Shown in pieces: positions 16,895 through 24,919 of a stretch of DNA of 64,000 nucleotides. The position numbers and the translations under genes are program-made. The first letter of the stretch is position 1, and the number at the start of each line of letters is the position of its first letter. The notes beneath the pieces are model-generated. The model saw nothing but the letters and a program-made list of their open reading frames with translations, was not told the origin of the DNA and made no database searches. Origin of the DNA: Arthrobacter sp. Leaf69 (GTDB lineage Bacteria; Actinomycetota; Actinomycetes; Actinomycetales; Micrococcaceae); contig NZ_LMLR01000013.1 in assembly GCF_001422645.1 (NCBI RefSeq), forward strand, positions 287,024 through 351,023, written 5' to 3'.

Positions 16895-17878
16895 TCAGTT
16901 GAAGGAACCAGCGCTGACGACTACTAAGCCGGCCAACTTGGTTGTGTCGAGTCCAACAGGTGAATCCCCGTTGAGAACGTTGAGGACGTATCCCGGCGGA
17001 GTTCGACGCAGCCCCCGCAGTATTTGAAGAAAGTAAGGGGCGGAGAGATGTCCCCGGTCGAGTGGTAGCGACTCGAACACAAAATCCTCACTGATCTGAT
17101 CAGTCAGGTTCTCTTCCATAAGATCGAATTGCAAAGATCGCCTTTCCCTCGCCTTGGACACGAGCTGTTTTGCCACCGCCTGGGGGACACCGGCCGCTTC
17201 GGAGGTCATGAATTCCTTCAACTCCGGTGTAAGTCCGTAAGTCCATTTCTGTGCACGAGGCGTTTCAGTGTCCGCTTGTGGATCCGCGAGACTCTCCATT
17301 GGGATCGATTGCTCATAGGCAACCTTCGGGTCTGTTCCTATACCGTCGGCCAGTACGGACGGGTAGAACGAAACCGATTTACGGATGCAACGGTCACACT
17401 GCTCATAGTCGGAAGGATGGTTCTTCACACCGCATCCAACGGGCTTCCTGTAGTTCGGAGAACCAAGATAAAGCGCGTAGCTCGGCGCTACCTGGAGGAC
17501 ATCTGCCGTTGCATGTAGATCTTGCCACTGCTTCCCCGACTTATATCCAAAGTCGATGAGCCATTCCTCGTTCTTGTCCTTCTTCAGTCGCTTGGCTTGC
17601 ACGAGCATGCCGAAGGATGCGCCGTCGTCGCCAACCCACCACCACAACCAGTCAGCACCCATACCCGCTCCGTGCTCTTTCAATCGCTTATCGCCCCCCT
17701 CTTGAGGCCTGGTGAAAGGAACGACCTTCACCAACGGGGGGACCTCGACGAGCATGGTGTTGGTGATGGTCTCTTCATCCCAGCCCAAACCGGAAGTCTC
17801 ACCTTTGACCATGAATTGATATGCAGCATTTCGTGCTTGCTCAAGGACTTGCTGGAGGGTGGGGCTGGGGTTAGTCAC
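16895..17878 (-). CDS. DUF6615-like protein with PD-(D/E)xK-type nuclease motif
   Basis: 327 residues from a GTG at 17878, chosen because the family-like sequence begins there; the frame stays open to 18040 and would add a cysteine-rich 54 residues, and neither start has a good ribosome site. Seen: WDEETITNTMLVEV near residues 33-46, GADWLWWWV (Asp76), then MLVQAKRLKK with Gln94-x-Lys96. E...D...QxK matches the core of restriction-endonuclease-like folds in the D-QxK variant. A Cys149...Cys161-x2-Cys164 group may bind zinc. It resembles DUF6615 (from memory). Divergent from the gene at 18120. A nuclease used in defence against foreign DNA is plausible but not shown. Confidence 0.75.
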   Translation of the reverse strand: MTNPSPTLQQVLEQARNAAYQFMVKGETSGLGWDEETITNTMLVEVPPLVKVVPFTRPQEGGDKRLKEHGAGMGADWLWWWVGDDGASFGMLVQAKRLKKDKNEEWLIDFGYKSGKQWQDLHATADVLQVAPSYALYLGSPNYRKPVGCGVKNHPSDYEQCDRCIRKSVSFYPSVLADGIGTDPKVAYEQSIPMESLADPQADTETPRAQKWTYGLTPELKEFMTSEAAGVPQAVAKQLVSKARERRSLQFDLMEENLTDQISEDFVFESLPLDRGHLSAPYFLQILRGLRRTPPGYVLNVLNGDSPVGLDTTKLAGLVVVSAGSFN

Positions 17879-18119
17879 CTTGTAATGATGACAGTTGCCA
17901 CCACCGACCGGACGTGGCACTGCGTACCTTTGGTGCACCAGTGGGCAACGACCGCAGTGGATCCGTCCATGAACGCACGTTGGTCGGTGAAGGTGCCCTA
18001 TTCGCAAACGGTCAAAAACGACCGTTTCCCCTCCGCACACGTATCTGAAATGCTCCGGTACGCTGAAGAGCCGTCCGAACTACGGTCGCCGACGGCAACG
18101 AAAAGTGGCGGGAGCACTT

Positions 18120-18818
18120 GTGGAACGAAAGCAGGATAGCCGGGCAATTCTGGTGGATGCCCTGGCCGCCTATAAAGCAGCTGACCTAACGCAAATTCGC
18201 ATCCGGGCCAGCGCGGGCAGCGATATTTCGAGCGAGATAGCCTACAGCTGGTTCAAGCACATGCTGAGAACGTCGGAGGCCATCTTGACATTGGCCGATG
18301 CCGATTTTGATACTGAAATTGCGCCTCTTCGACGATCGCTGATGGAACACTGCACGGCCATGTTTTGGCTGACTCGCTCACCTGAGAAAACCGTGAACAG
18401 CTTGTTCAAGGCCTATCAACAAACGCTCCGGAAGATCGAAATGGCCACCGCAGGTAAGTGGGACATCAACTACGACCTACTCCGGGCCATGGTCGAGGCC
18501 GAGATGCCGCCAAACGATGAAAACAATCTCCTATCGTTCAAGGCACTGACGGACGCAGAAGAGGCGCAGGCCACCTATGCAGCGTGGCTGCAGGAAACGG
18601 CGTTTAGCCATGCCGGCTGGTCTACGGGGAGGCTTTACGTCAAGCACGACGGTACAAGGCTGCAACTTCCTGATTCGGATGTCCGGGACAGCTACCGCGT
18701 GACCGCCATGTACCTGCTGTTCGCAGCGGATCGCCTCATTGACTATTGGGAAAATCCGCCGATTCTGCTGCAACAGTCGCATCCGGCCTTGATCACCAGA
18801 TTGTTTCCTGGGCATTGA
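18120..18818 (+). CDS. Helical protein of unknown function (DUF5677-like)
   Basis: 232 residues from a GTG at 18120 with GGGAG 5 bases upstream; a GTG at 18105 would add five residues with no ribosome site. Mostly helical: EIAYSWFKHMLRTSEAILTLADADFDTEIAPLRR is followed by SLMEHCTAMFWLTR, a pattern seen in DUF5677-type proteins with an R-x2-x-E-H core similar to HEPN-like folds. The C-terminus has a hydrophobic helix (YRVTAMYLLFAADRLIDYW). No signal peptide. Divergent from the putative nuclease gene at 17878, so the two could share a promoter region of about 240 bases. Family assignment is tentative. Confidence 0.75.
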   Translation: MERKQDSRAILVDALAAYKAADLTQIRIRASAGSDISSEIAYSWFKHMLRTSEAILTLADADFDTEIAPLRRSLMEHCTAMFWLTRSPEKTVNSLFKAYQQTLRKIEMATAGKWDINYDLLRAMVEAEMPPNDENNLLSFKALTDAEEAQATYAAWLQETAFSHAGWSTGRLYVKHDGTRLQLPDSDVRDSYRVTAMYLLFAADRLIDYWENPPILLQQSHPALITRLFPGH

Positions 18819-18976
18819 TGGTGTCAAGGGGTGCGGTGAGGGAAGACATCTACTGATGCTCACTGCTCGTCATCTTAGATCTCTACTTACAGCCTCCAAA
18901 GCCAGTATTGTGCGTGCATGCGCGAGAGTGTTCCTTGCAGGGCCCCCGGACTTCCTTGAGAGCAATGCTTTGGCCA

Positions 18977-19021
18977 GTGCCGGATCCGGACCGACAGGGG
19001 GATCAGGTCCGGATCCGGCAC
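18977..19021. repeat. Perfect 16-bp inverted repeat
   Basis: GTGCCGGATCCGGACC and its exact complement with a 13-base spacer, in the 325-base gap between convergent genes (18818 and 19144). Each arm is itself nearly palindromic around GGATCC. It could be a bidirectional terminator without T-tracts or an end or recombination site of a small mobile element. Confidence 0.55.
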
Positions 19022-19143
19022 CGGCTGCCGGTAGTAACCGGCGAAACGGATGCTGGGGCAACACCGGCAGGGGGGACAGCGCCGATACTGCCTTTGGCGG
19101 AGGCATCCGTCTCCGACGACGCTGTTCCAAGCGCCGCCAGGTC

Positions 19144-19404
19144 TCAATGAACTGTGGGGTAGGGCGCTTTTCCTTGGAGCGTTTCCGGTTCTTCCCGTTC
19201 ATAGGTCATGCCGTACGGAACCTCAGGACTGACGGTGACGGTATACGTATCGTGGCTGTGTCGGGTAATGAGCACTCCGTGTCGTCGGCCGGATATGGCC
19301 AGGGATTTGATGGCTTCGTGGGCGGTGTCCAACTGGTCCTGGAGAGTATTCCAGCCGGTTCCTGCAGGAGCTTTAAGAGCGATTTTATGGATGTGGTTTG
19401 TCAT
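19144..19404 (-). CDS. Small protein paralogous to the 40226-40510 product
   Basis: 86 residues from the ATG at 19404 (MTNHIHKIALK); the frame is open upstream to 19578 but that extension has no family resemblance. Its C-terminal half, GVLITRHSHDTYTVTVSPEV followed by PYGMTYERE, is clearly related to ACILVTRHHAGLYVLELSEE followed by VPFGESRERS in the protein at 40226. Both have L(I/V)TRH, an aromatic strand and a PYG/PFG turn, which suggests a small alpha-beta domain. Function unknown. It sits next to a relic of an acetoacetyl-CoA synthetase gene, and its paralogue follows hxlA. Confidence 0.65.
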   Translation of the reverse strand: MTNHIHKIALKAPAGTGWNTLQDQLDTAHEAIKSLAISGRRHGVLITRHSHDTYTVTVSPEVPYGMTYEREEPETLQGKAPYPTVH

Positions 19405-19709
19405 GGATCGTTGTTTGCGGGGGTAGGGACTTGAAGGCAAGGGTTCCCGCCAAGTGCCTTGGCGCCAATGACGGCGTGCCGATAACCGCAGGTATGTGCG
19501 GACACGTGTCTCGATGAAGCTTTCTAACGGGACATTCACGAGCCCTCGTGGAACATGAATTCCGTCGCGCTGGGCCATTCACAGGCATGCATAAGTTCTC
19601 GCTCATCTTTGTCGCGGTGTGCGACCGGCCCGTGGGTACCATCGGGCCGGCCTCGACAGGGAAGCGGACCGCATCACCCGCTACATGAGGAGCGCTACAT
19701 CGGCCAGGG
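19405..19709. other. Intergenic region, no supported gene
   Basis: About 305 bases upstream of the small gene. Weak frames only. Its right end grades into the acetoacetyl-CoA synthetase relic. Confidence 0.45.
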
Positions 19710-19845
19710 GGATTCTGACGGCATGGAGACTACATCGAATTACCTGCATGGAATCCTCATACATGGCAGGTCGGACTCTAACCTTCAACCGGGATGGGCT
19801 GCTGCTCGGATCAGCTGATATCTACGCCCATATGCCTTCTAACAT
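19710..19845 (+). pseudogene. Relic of an acetoacetyl-CoA synthetase gene
   Basis: The DNA CGGCATGGAGACTACATCGA, then a stretch encoding HGILIHGRSDS and, in a shifted frame, TLTFNRDGLLLGSADIYA, matches WRHGDYIEF, RGILIHGRSDSTLNRNG and LRLGSADIY of the intact synthetase (around 37975-38090). At least one frameshift separates the pieces and the rest of the gene is gone. It could be left from an ancestral copy of the synthetase or from rearrangement of the island. Confidence 0.7.
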
Positions 19846-19864
19846 AAATCGACCTCGACGCGTG

Positions 19865-21130
19865 TCATGAGCGGGGCGATCGTTCAACTGAGTCTTGCCC
19901 AGATAGGGGCCGCTTGTTGACGGCTGTAGGCGGAGCGTCCTCAATAGACGGCAACTGTTTGATGATGTGCTGTGGGACAGCGTCGCCTTGACTCTTTTGG
20001 AGAAACCTAGTGTGGTCAAAGATGAAATCACGAATTGGGCGGACGAACGCGGGCGCATGATGAAAGATCTTGCCGGTGAAGTAGGCCTGCTGGCTCACCT
20101 TTGAAGTATGCGGTTTCCGATTCTCTTCAAAGGCCTGCAGCGCTGATGAGAGCGCCGCAGTGTTTGTCCCATTGACGTCGGCCAGGAATCGTCCAAGCAA
20201 GTAGCCGTCTTCGATGGACATCCCAGCGCCGTAGGCAGCGTAAGGGGAAGTAGGATGCGCCGCATCACCGACCAGTGTCACGCGCCCTTTCGACCACTGT
20301 TTCATGGGGACCCGGTCGACGATCTCCCACCGGTGAGTGTCTTCTGGTGCCGTGCGCTTGATAAATGACGGCAACGGCTCATCGAAATGCCCTGCCCGTT
20401 CCAGCGCGTAAGCACGAATATCACGCTCGATGAACGGCGTTTGGGGGACCCATTTCTCCAAGACCCACCACTCATATCCGTTACGACCTTCGTGTCGAAT
20501 GGGAGTGTACGAGCCCTGCACGGTTCGATCGTGTGCAAAGACACCTCTCGTGCCGATTGACTCATCAGTGAGGAACCATCCACCCATAAGGTGGAGTCCG
20601 TGGTAGCGCTTCGGTGAGTCCCCCCACAACTCTTTCCGAACCGTGGAGTCGATGCCATCGGCGCCCACAAGCAGATCAACGGTAACGGCGTCATGGCCAT
20701 CGAATTTCACCTGAACGGAGTCGCCGTTGTCGGTGAATCCCTTGAATTTGTGTGAAAGCTGGAGGACTCCCTCTGGGAGGGCATCAATCATCCGTTTGTA
20801 CAGCCCCCATCGGATGAGCCCGATAAATCCGCCGTTGTATTCCTTGGCGACATCCTCAGGCATACGGAACTCAGCACGAATGCGGCCGTCGTAGCGGCGC
20901 AACTGGGTGAATGCTGGTGCACCCAGGTCGGCTGTATCGACTCCAAGCGCGCGCAATGCTTTCTGCGGTGTCGGCCAGAGATTCAGGATATTTCCAGCAG
21001 CCTTCACTTCTGGATAGCGCTCGTAGAGGCGAACGTCCCATCCGCGCTGATGCAGTCCGAGAGCAGCTGCAAGTCCGGCTGGACCTGCCCCGACGATAGC
21101 CGCCGTGGGCTTCTTGTTCGTCGATGTCAT
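19865..21130 (-). CDS. FAD-dependent aromatic monooxygenase (salicylate hydroxylase-like, group A)
   Basis: 421 residues from the ATG at 21130, which follows GGAGAAG; an ATG at 21145 is less likely. N-terminal dinucleotide-binding motif GAGPAGLAAALGLHQRGWDV, DG motif in LVGADGIDSTVRKEL, and the second FAD motif TLVGDAAHPTSPYAAYGAGM define a flavoprotein hydroxylase of the salicylate-hydroxylase/6-hydroxynicotinate-3-monooxygenase type. It uses NAD(P)H and O2 to hydroxylate an activated aromatic acid. It lies 172 bases downstream of the sugar-type ABC genes on the same strand and is probably the last gene of that operon. The substrate is unknown. Confidence 0.9.
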   Translation of the reverse strand: MTSTNKKPTAAIVGAGPAGLAAALGLHQRGWDVRLYERYPEVKAAGNILNLWPTPQKALRALGVDTADLGAPAFTQLRRYDGRIRAEFRMPEDVAKEYNGGFIGLIRWGLYKRMIDALPEGVLQLSHKFKGFTDNGDSVQVKFDGHDAVTVDLLVGADGIDSTVRKELWGDSPKRYHGLHLMGGWFLTDESIGTRGVFAHDRTVQGSYTPIRHEGRNGYEWWVLEKWVPQTPFIERDIRAYALERAGHFDEPLPSFIKRTAPEDTHRWEIVDRVPMKQWSKGRVTLVGDAAHPTSPYAAYGAGMSIEDGYLLGRFLADVNGTNTAALSSALQAFEENRKPHTSKVSQQAYFTGKIFHHAPAFVRPIRDFIFDHTRFLQKSQGDAVPQHIIKQLPSIEDAPPTAVNKRPLSGQDSVERSPRS

Positions 21131-21302
21131 GAGCGTCTTCTCCATTCCAAGTCGTATATTTTCGGCGCTGGGGTTAGATGAAACCAGCTTGCTGAGTTGT
21201 GGTAAGAGGTTATTTGGGCCGCCGTTGTTGCGTCAGGGCTCGAAGCGGAATTAGGGAGCTGCAGTGTGGCAGGCTGCCCGGGAAGTGGATGAGCGCCGGA
21301 AC

Positions 21303-22331
21303 TCAGAACCTGTCGCGGACGTGGCGTTCCCGCCCGTACAGCGAAACCACTGCAAGGATGATGATTCCGAAAATGATGCGGCTCTGTGCCTCGGAGAGTC
21401 CGTTGCTCACGATGATCGTGGACAAAAGGGTGAGGGTGAGTGCGCCGAGCAGCGTCCGCGTGTAGCTGCCGCGGATCGAGCCAAAGATGGTGCCTCCAAC
21501 CAGGACGGCGGCCAGGCCCGAGAACAGATACGGCTCCCCGATGGTTTGCGACCATCCCGAGCCGTAGGAAGCAATGAAGATGCCTGCGATCCCGGCCAGG
21601 GCGCCCGAGGCGGCAAAAACCAGGGTCCACACAGCGGAGGTGCGAATCCTCGTCAGCCGGGCGGCCCGGAAATTGACTCCCGTGGCATGGAAGCGACGTC
21701 CGGCCGCGGTGCGGTTGAGGAAAATCCACATGCCCACCCCGCAGAGGAGCACGATCAGGATGATCGGCGGGAATGGCATGCCGAAGGTGGTTCCCCGCAA
21801 ACTCGCCAAAGAACGGAGCGCCTGCGGCGGGGCTGAGGAATAGTCGCCGTCGGCGAGGAAGAGCGTCGCGCCCGTCAGTGCCGCACCGGTGCCCAACGTG
21901 ACGACCAGTGGCTGGACCGCGAAGCGGTGGCAGATCCAGCCGATCAGGGCACCGATGCCGCCGCAGACCAGGACCGTGATCAGCGCGGCGACAACCGCCG
22001 GCACCGCGAGCTTGCCCGCGACGTTCGCCGCCATAAAGGCGCCGAAGAGGATGTAACCCGGCGCAGCCAGGTCCAGTCCTCCCAGGATCACCACGAGCGT
22101 CTGGCCCATTGCTGCCAGGGCCAGCAAGGACGTAATGACCAGTATCGAGGTGACGGACCTGGGGTTTGCGATGGCCGGTATGGTGACCACCAGCCAGGCC
22201 GCCAGGGCCAGGACGACGAGGACCTGCAACGCCGGTACCTCGAAGACCCAGGCCCTGAACCTGGTCCAGGCCTCCTGCCGGGCGGTTGGTGCGTGGGATG
22301 CTTCCGCGGGGGACAGGGTGTCACTGGTCAT
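21303..22331 (-). CDS. ABC importer permease (RbsC-like), second
   Basis: 342 residues, start ATG at 22331 overlapping the previous gene by 4 bases. About ten hydrophobic segments and the family motif of BPD_transp_2 permeases (GLAAVLVGGTIFGSIRGSYT near the C-terminus). Members belong to ribose/branched-chain-type importers. The N-terminal 40 residues are polar. It forms a heteromeric membrane unit with the permease at 22328-23287. Sugar-type importers have been recruited for aromatic and phenolic compounds in several bacteria, and co-regulation here suggests such a substrate. Confidence 0.9.
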   Translation of the reverse strand: MTSDTLSPAEASHAPTARQEAWTRFRAWVFEVPALQVLVVLALAAWLVVTIPAIANPRSVTSILVITSLLALAAMGQTLVVILGGLDLAAPGYILFGAFMAANVAGKLAVPAVVAALITVLVCGGIGALIGWICHRFAVQPLVVTLGTGAALTGATLFLADGDYSSAPPQALRSLASLRGTTFGMPFPPIILIVLLCGVGMWIFLNRTAAGRRFHATGVNFRAARLTRIRTSAVWTLVFAASGALAGIAGIFIASYGSGWSQTIGEPYLFSGLAAVLVGGTIFGSIRGSYTRTLLGALTLTLLSTIIVSNGLSEAQSRIIFGIIILAVVSLYGRERHVRDRF

Positions 22332-23287
22332 GATGGGTTCCTCTTCAAACGGGGGGCCAGCAGCGTCGCGCCCAGCACGACGCCGACGACGAGGACGGCG
22401 CCGTAGGCGAATTGGATGAGGCTGGGGGCCACGCCCGAGGCGGTGAGCAATTGCTGCAGGAGATAAATGGAGACCGCTCCGAAGAGTGCGCCCAACAGGC
22501 CACCGCGGCCTCCGGCCAGGCTGGTTCCGCCCAGGACTGCGGCGGCGAGCCCCAGTAGTGCATAGGTGGAGGCTAGCGAAGACTGCGATGACTGCACGAG
22601 TGCGGTCAGCGCAATTCCGGCGATCCCGGCAAACAGGCCGCCGAGGGTGTAGGCCAGGATCCGGATCGCCTTGATGTTCACACCGGAACCGTAGGCGGAG
22701 ACATCGCTCTCGCCGGTGGCCAGGAGGTTGCTGACAAAGGCCGTGCGGCGCAGCGCGAACCAGGTCAGCCCGGCGACGCCAATCGTGATGAGGGCACCAG
22801 GGACGATGCCGATGCCCCCGGCGAAGACCTCCGTCCAGTTGTCAGGGGCGGCCACCGGGTTCTGGGCGATGGTCAGCGACAGGCCAACGAGCAGGAACAG
22901 CATCCCGGTGGTCGCGACAACCGGGTGCAGGCGGACGACGGCGACCAGGATTCCGTTCAGGGCTCCGATCCCGGCGGCCACCGCCAGGATGATGGGTGCC
23001 GCGAGGTGCCAGTCTCCCAGCCCAGCGGGAATGAGGATTGCGACGAACAGGCAGTTGATGAACGTGGCCAGTGGGCCGACCGAAATGTCGATGCCACCCG
23101 CCAGGATCGAGGGCGTGGAGGCGAATCCCACCAGCACGAAGGGCGCCAGGGTGGCCAGAGTGCCGGGGAGGCGAGCGGGGGAGAGGAAGGACGGTGAGAC
23201 GATCAGGTTCAGCACCAGCAGCATCAGTGCGAGCAGGAAGGCAAAGGCGAAAGGCCAGCGCTGGAACATGGTCAGGACGCGGTTCAT
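22328..23287 (-). CDS. ABC importer permease (RbsC-like), first
   Basis: 319 residues, ATG at 23287 overlapping the ATPase stop by 4 bases. Multiple membrane helices and the BPD_transp_2 signature ALLGLAAAVLGGTSLAGGRG. Homologous to the next permease, so the importer has two distinct permease subunits rather than the RbsC homodimer. Operon order on the minus strand is ATPase, permease, permease, then the flavin monooxygenase. Confidence 0.9.
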   Translation of the reverse strand: MNRVLTMFQRWPFAFAFLLALMLLVLNLIVSPSFLSPARLPGTLATLAPFVLVGFASTPSILAGGIDISVGPLATFINCLFVAILIPAGLGDWHLAAPIILAVAAGIGALNGILVAVVRLHPVVATTGMLFLLVGLSLTIAQNPVAAPDNWTEVFAGGIGIVPGALITIGVAGLTWFALRRTAFVSNLLATGESDVSAYGSGVNIKAIRILAYTLGGLFAGIAGIALTALVQSSQSSLASTYALLGLAAAVLGGTSLAGGRGGLLGALFGAVSIYLLQQLLTASGVAPSLIQFAYGAVLVVGVVLGATLLAPRLKRNPS

Positions 23288-24792
23288 GTGTGCACCTCTG
23301 ATTTCTGGCCGAAGTATGCGGCGACGATGGACTCGGTGGAGAGCTCGAAATGGGGGATCTGGGCAAACACGGATTGGTCGCGGAAGATCAGGACGCGGTC
23401 AGCGAGGTCGACGAGCTCGTCGACCTCGCTGGAGAGGATCACGACGCTCATGCCTTCGGCGCTAAGCAGGTGCAGGATTGCGTAGATCTCCCGCTTGGTC
23501 CCGATGTCGACCCCTCTGGTGGGGTCATTAAGCAGCAGGACCTTGGGGTCAGTGGCAAGCCAGCGCGCCAGCAGCACCTTCTGCTGGTTACCGCCGGACA
23601 GGGTGGAAATGGCGTCGTGCGCGGCGCCGAAGCGCAGGGACAGGGAGCGGGCGAAGGCATCGAACCGGCGGGCCATGCTGCGGGTGTCCAGCAGCCCGCC
23701 GCGACGGTCCTTGCCCAGGGTCGGCAGCGCGAAGTTTTCGCGGATCGACATGGACTCGAACAGCGACTCGCCGCGTCGTTCGCGCGGCAGGTAGGCGACC
23801 CCCAGGGCATCCCCGTTGCGCTCGGTAAGCTCCGCGGCGCCCTCGGGGAGGAGGCGGACGACGCTGCCGGGCCCACCGGCCACACCGGCCAGGCGCTTGA
23901 TGAACTGGTCCTGTCCGTGGCCCTCGAGCCCCGCGAGGCCTACAATCTCGCCAGCGCGCAGCTCGAAGTCGATGGGTGTCGAGGCGGGCGCAAGGCGGAC
24001 GGCCGCTCCCTGAAGGATGGTGTCCCCGGCATCATGCGGTTGCCGCCGTGTCTCGGCGTGGCCGGAGCTTCCGGTCATGTCCGCGATCAGCCGGTTGATG
24101 GACAGATCCGACCTCTCCATGGTGGAGACGCTGCGCCCGGACCGCAGGACGGTGACCCGGTCCGAGATCTCCGAGACCTCGTCCATGCGGTGCGAGATGA
24201 ACAGGATGGCGGTCCCCTCGGCTGCGAGCCGGCGCATCTCGACGAAGAGCCGATCGCGGGAGCTGACATCCAGGGAGGCTGTCGACTCGTCGAGGATGAG
24301 AACCTTGGGCTTGCGCACGAGTGCGCGGGCAATGCAGAGGGCCTGCCGCTCGGAGAGCGAGAGCTGCCCGGCCGGAAGATCCAGCGGAATCGCGCCGGCA
24401 ATGCGCGTCAGGACGTCCTGCGCGATTGATCGCTGCGCGGCGCGGCCCAGCCGGCGACGAAACGTTCCGTGGGACCCGAGCCAGACATTCTCGAGGACTG
24501 ATTGGCTCCCTGCGGTGAGGACTTCCTGGAACACCGTCGCAATCCCTAGGTCCATGGCCGCTCGGGGCGATCGGCTAGTTACGGGGACGCCGTCCAATGT
24601 GACGGTGCCGGAATCCGGGCGGTGGACGCCTCCCATGATCTTGACGAGGGTACTCTTCCCGGACCCGTTTTCGCCCAGAAGCGTGTGGATCTCGCCCGGC
24701 CGGAGGTGGAGGTCGCCGTCGATGAGGGCGCGGGTGGCACCGAAGCGCTTGCTCACCCCGGCGAGCACCAGTCCGGATGGTTGGTTGTTCAC
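23284..24792 (-). CDS. ABC importer ATPase with two nucleotide-binding domains (RbsA-like)
   Basis: 502 residues, the RbsA/MglA length, from a GTG at 24792 with AAAGGAG upstream. First domain: Walker A GENGSGKSTLV, signature LSLSERQALCIARAL, Walker B VLILDESTASLD. Second domain has the degenerate Walker A typical of this family (GLAGLEGHGQ), signature LSGGNQQKVLLARWL and Walker B KVLLLNDPTRGVDIG. Only the first site looks fully catalytic, as is normal. First gene of the minus-strand operon, divergent from its binding-protein gene at 24920, with two palindromic operators between them. Confidence 0.92.
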   Translation of the reverse strand: MNNQPSGLVLAGVSKRFGATRALIDGDLHLRPGEIHTLLGENGSGKSTLVKIMGGVHRPDSGTVTLDGVPVTSRSPRAAMDLGIATVFQEVLTAGSQSVLENVWLGSHGTFRRRLGRAAQRSIAQDVLTRIAGAIPLDLPAGQLSLSERQALCIARALVRKPKVLILDESTASLDVSSRDRLFVEMRRLAAEGTAILFISHRMDEVSEISDRVTVLRSGRSVSTMERSDLSINRLIADMTGSSGHAETRRQPHDAGDTILQGAAVRLAPASTPIDFELRAGEIVGLAGLEGHGQDQFIKRLAGVAGGPGSVVRLLPEGAAELTERNGDALGVAYLPRERRGESLFESMSIRENFALPTLGKDRRGGLLDTRSMARRFDAFARSLSLRFGAAHDAISTLSGGNQQKVLLARWLATDPKVLLLNDPTRGVDIGTKREIYAILHLLSAEGMSVVILSSEVDELVDLADRVLIFRDQSVFAQIPHFELSTESIVAAYFGQKSEVHT

Positions 24793-24845
24793 GGCGGATC
24801 TCCTTTGAATGGCCGAAAAATGTGGTGCAGGTCATATTCGAAACT

Positions 24846-24863
24846 AGACGAATCGTACCGTAT
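24846..24863. promoter_or_regulatory. 18-bp palindromic operator, RbsA side
   Basis: AGACGAA-TCGT-ACCGTAT, 53 bases upstream of the ATPase start on the minus strand, close to the island consensus. It pairs with the site at 24881 in the same divergent region. Confidence 0.6.
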
Positions 24864-24880
24864 GCATCTACTCTTATGCC

Positions 24881-24898
24881 ATACGATACGAATCGTTC
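24881..24898. promoter_or_regulatory. 18-bp palindromic operator, binding-protein side
   Basis: ATACGAT-ACGA-ATCGTTC, 21 bases before the binding-protein start. Centre-to-centre distance to the site at 24846 is 35 bases, about three and a half helical turns. Confidence 0.7.
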
Positions 24899-24919
24899 AT
24901 TTTGCAAGGAGATCAATCA

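Noticed and set aside
23350..24429. A 359-codon plus-strand open frame
   Set aside because: Antisense shadow of the two-domain ATPase, whose Walker and signature motifs are on the minus strand.
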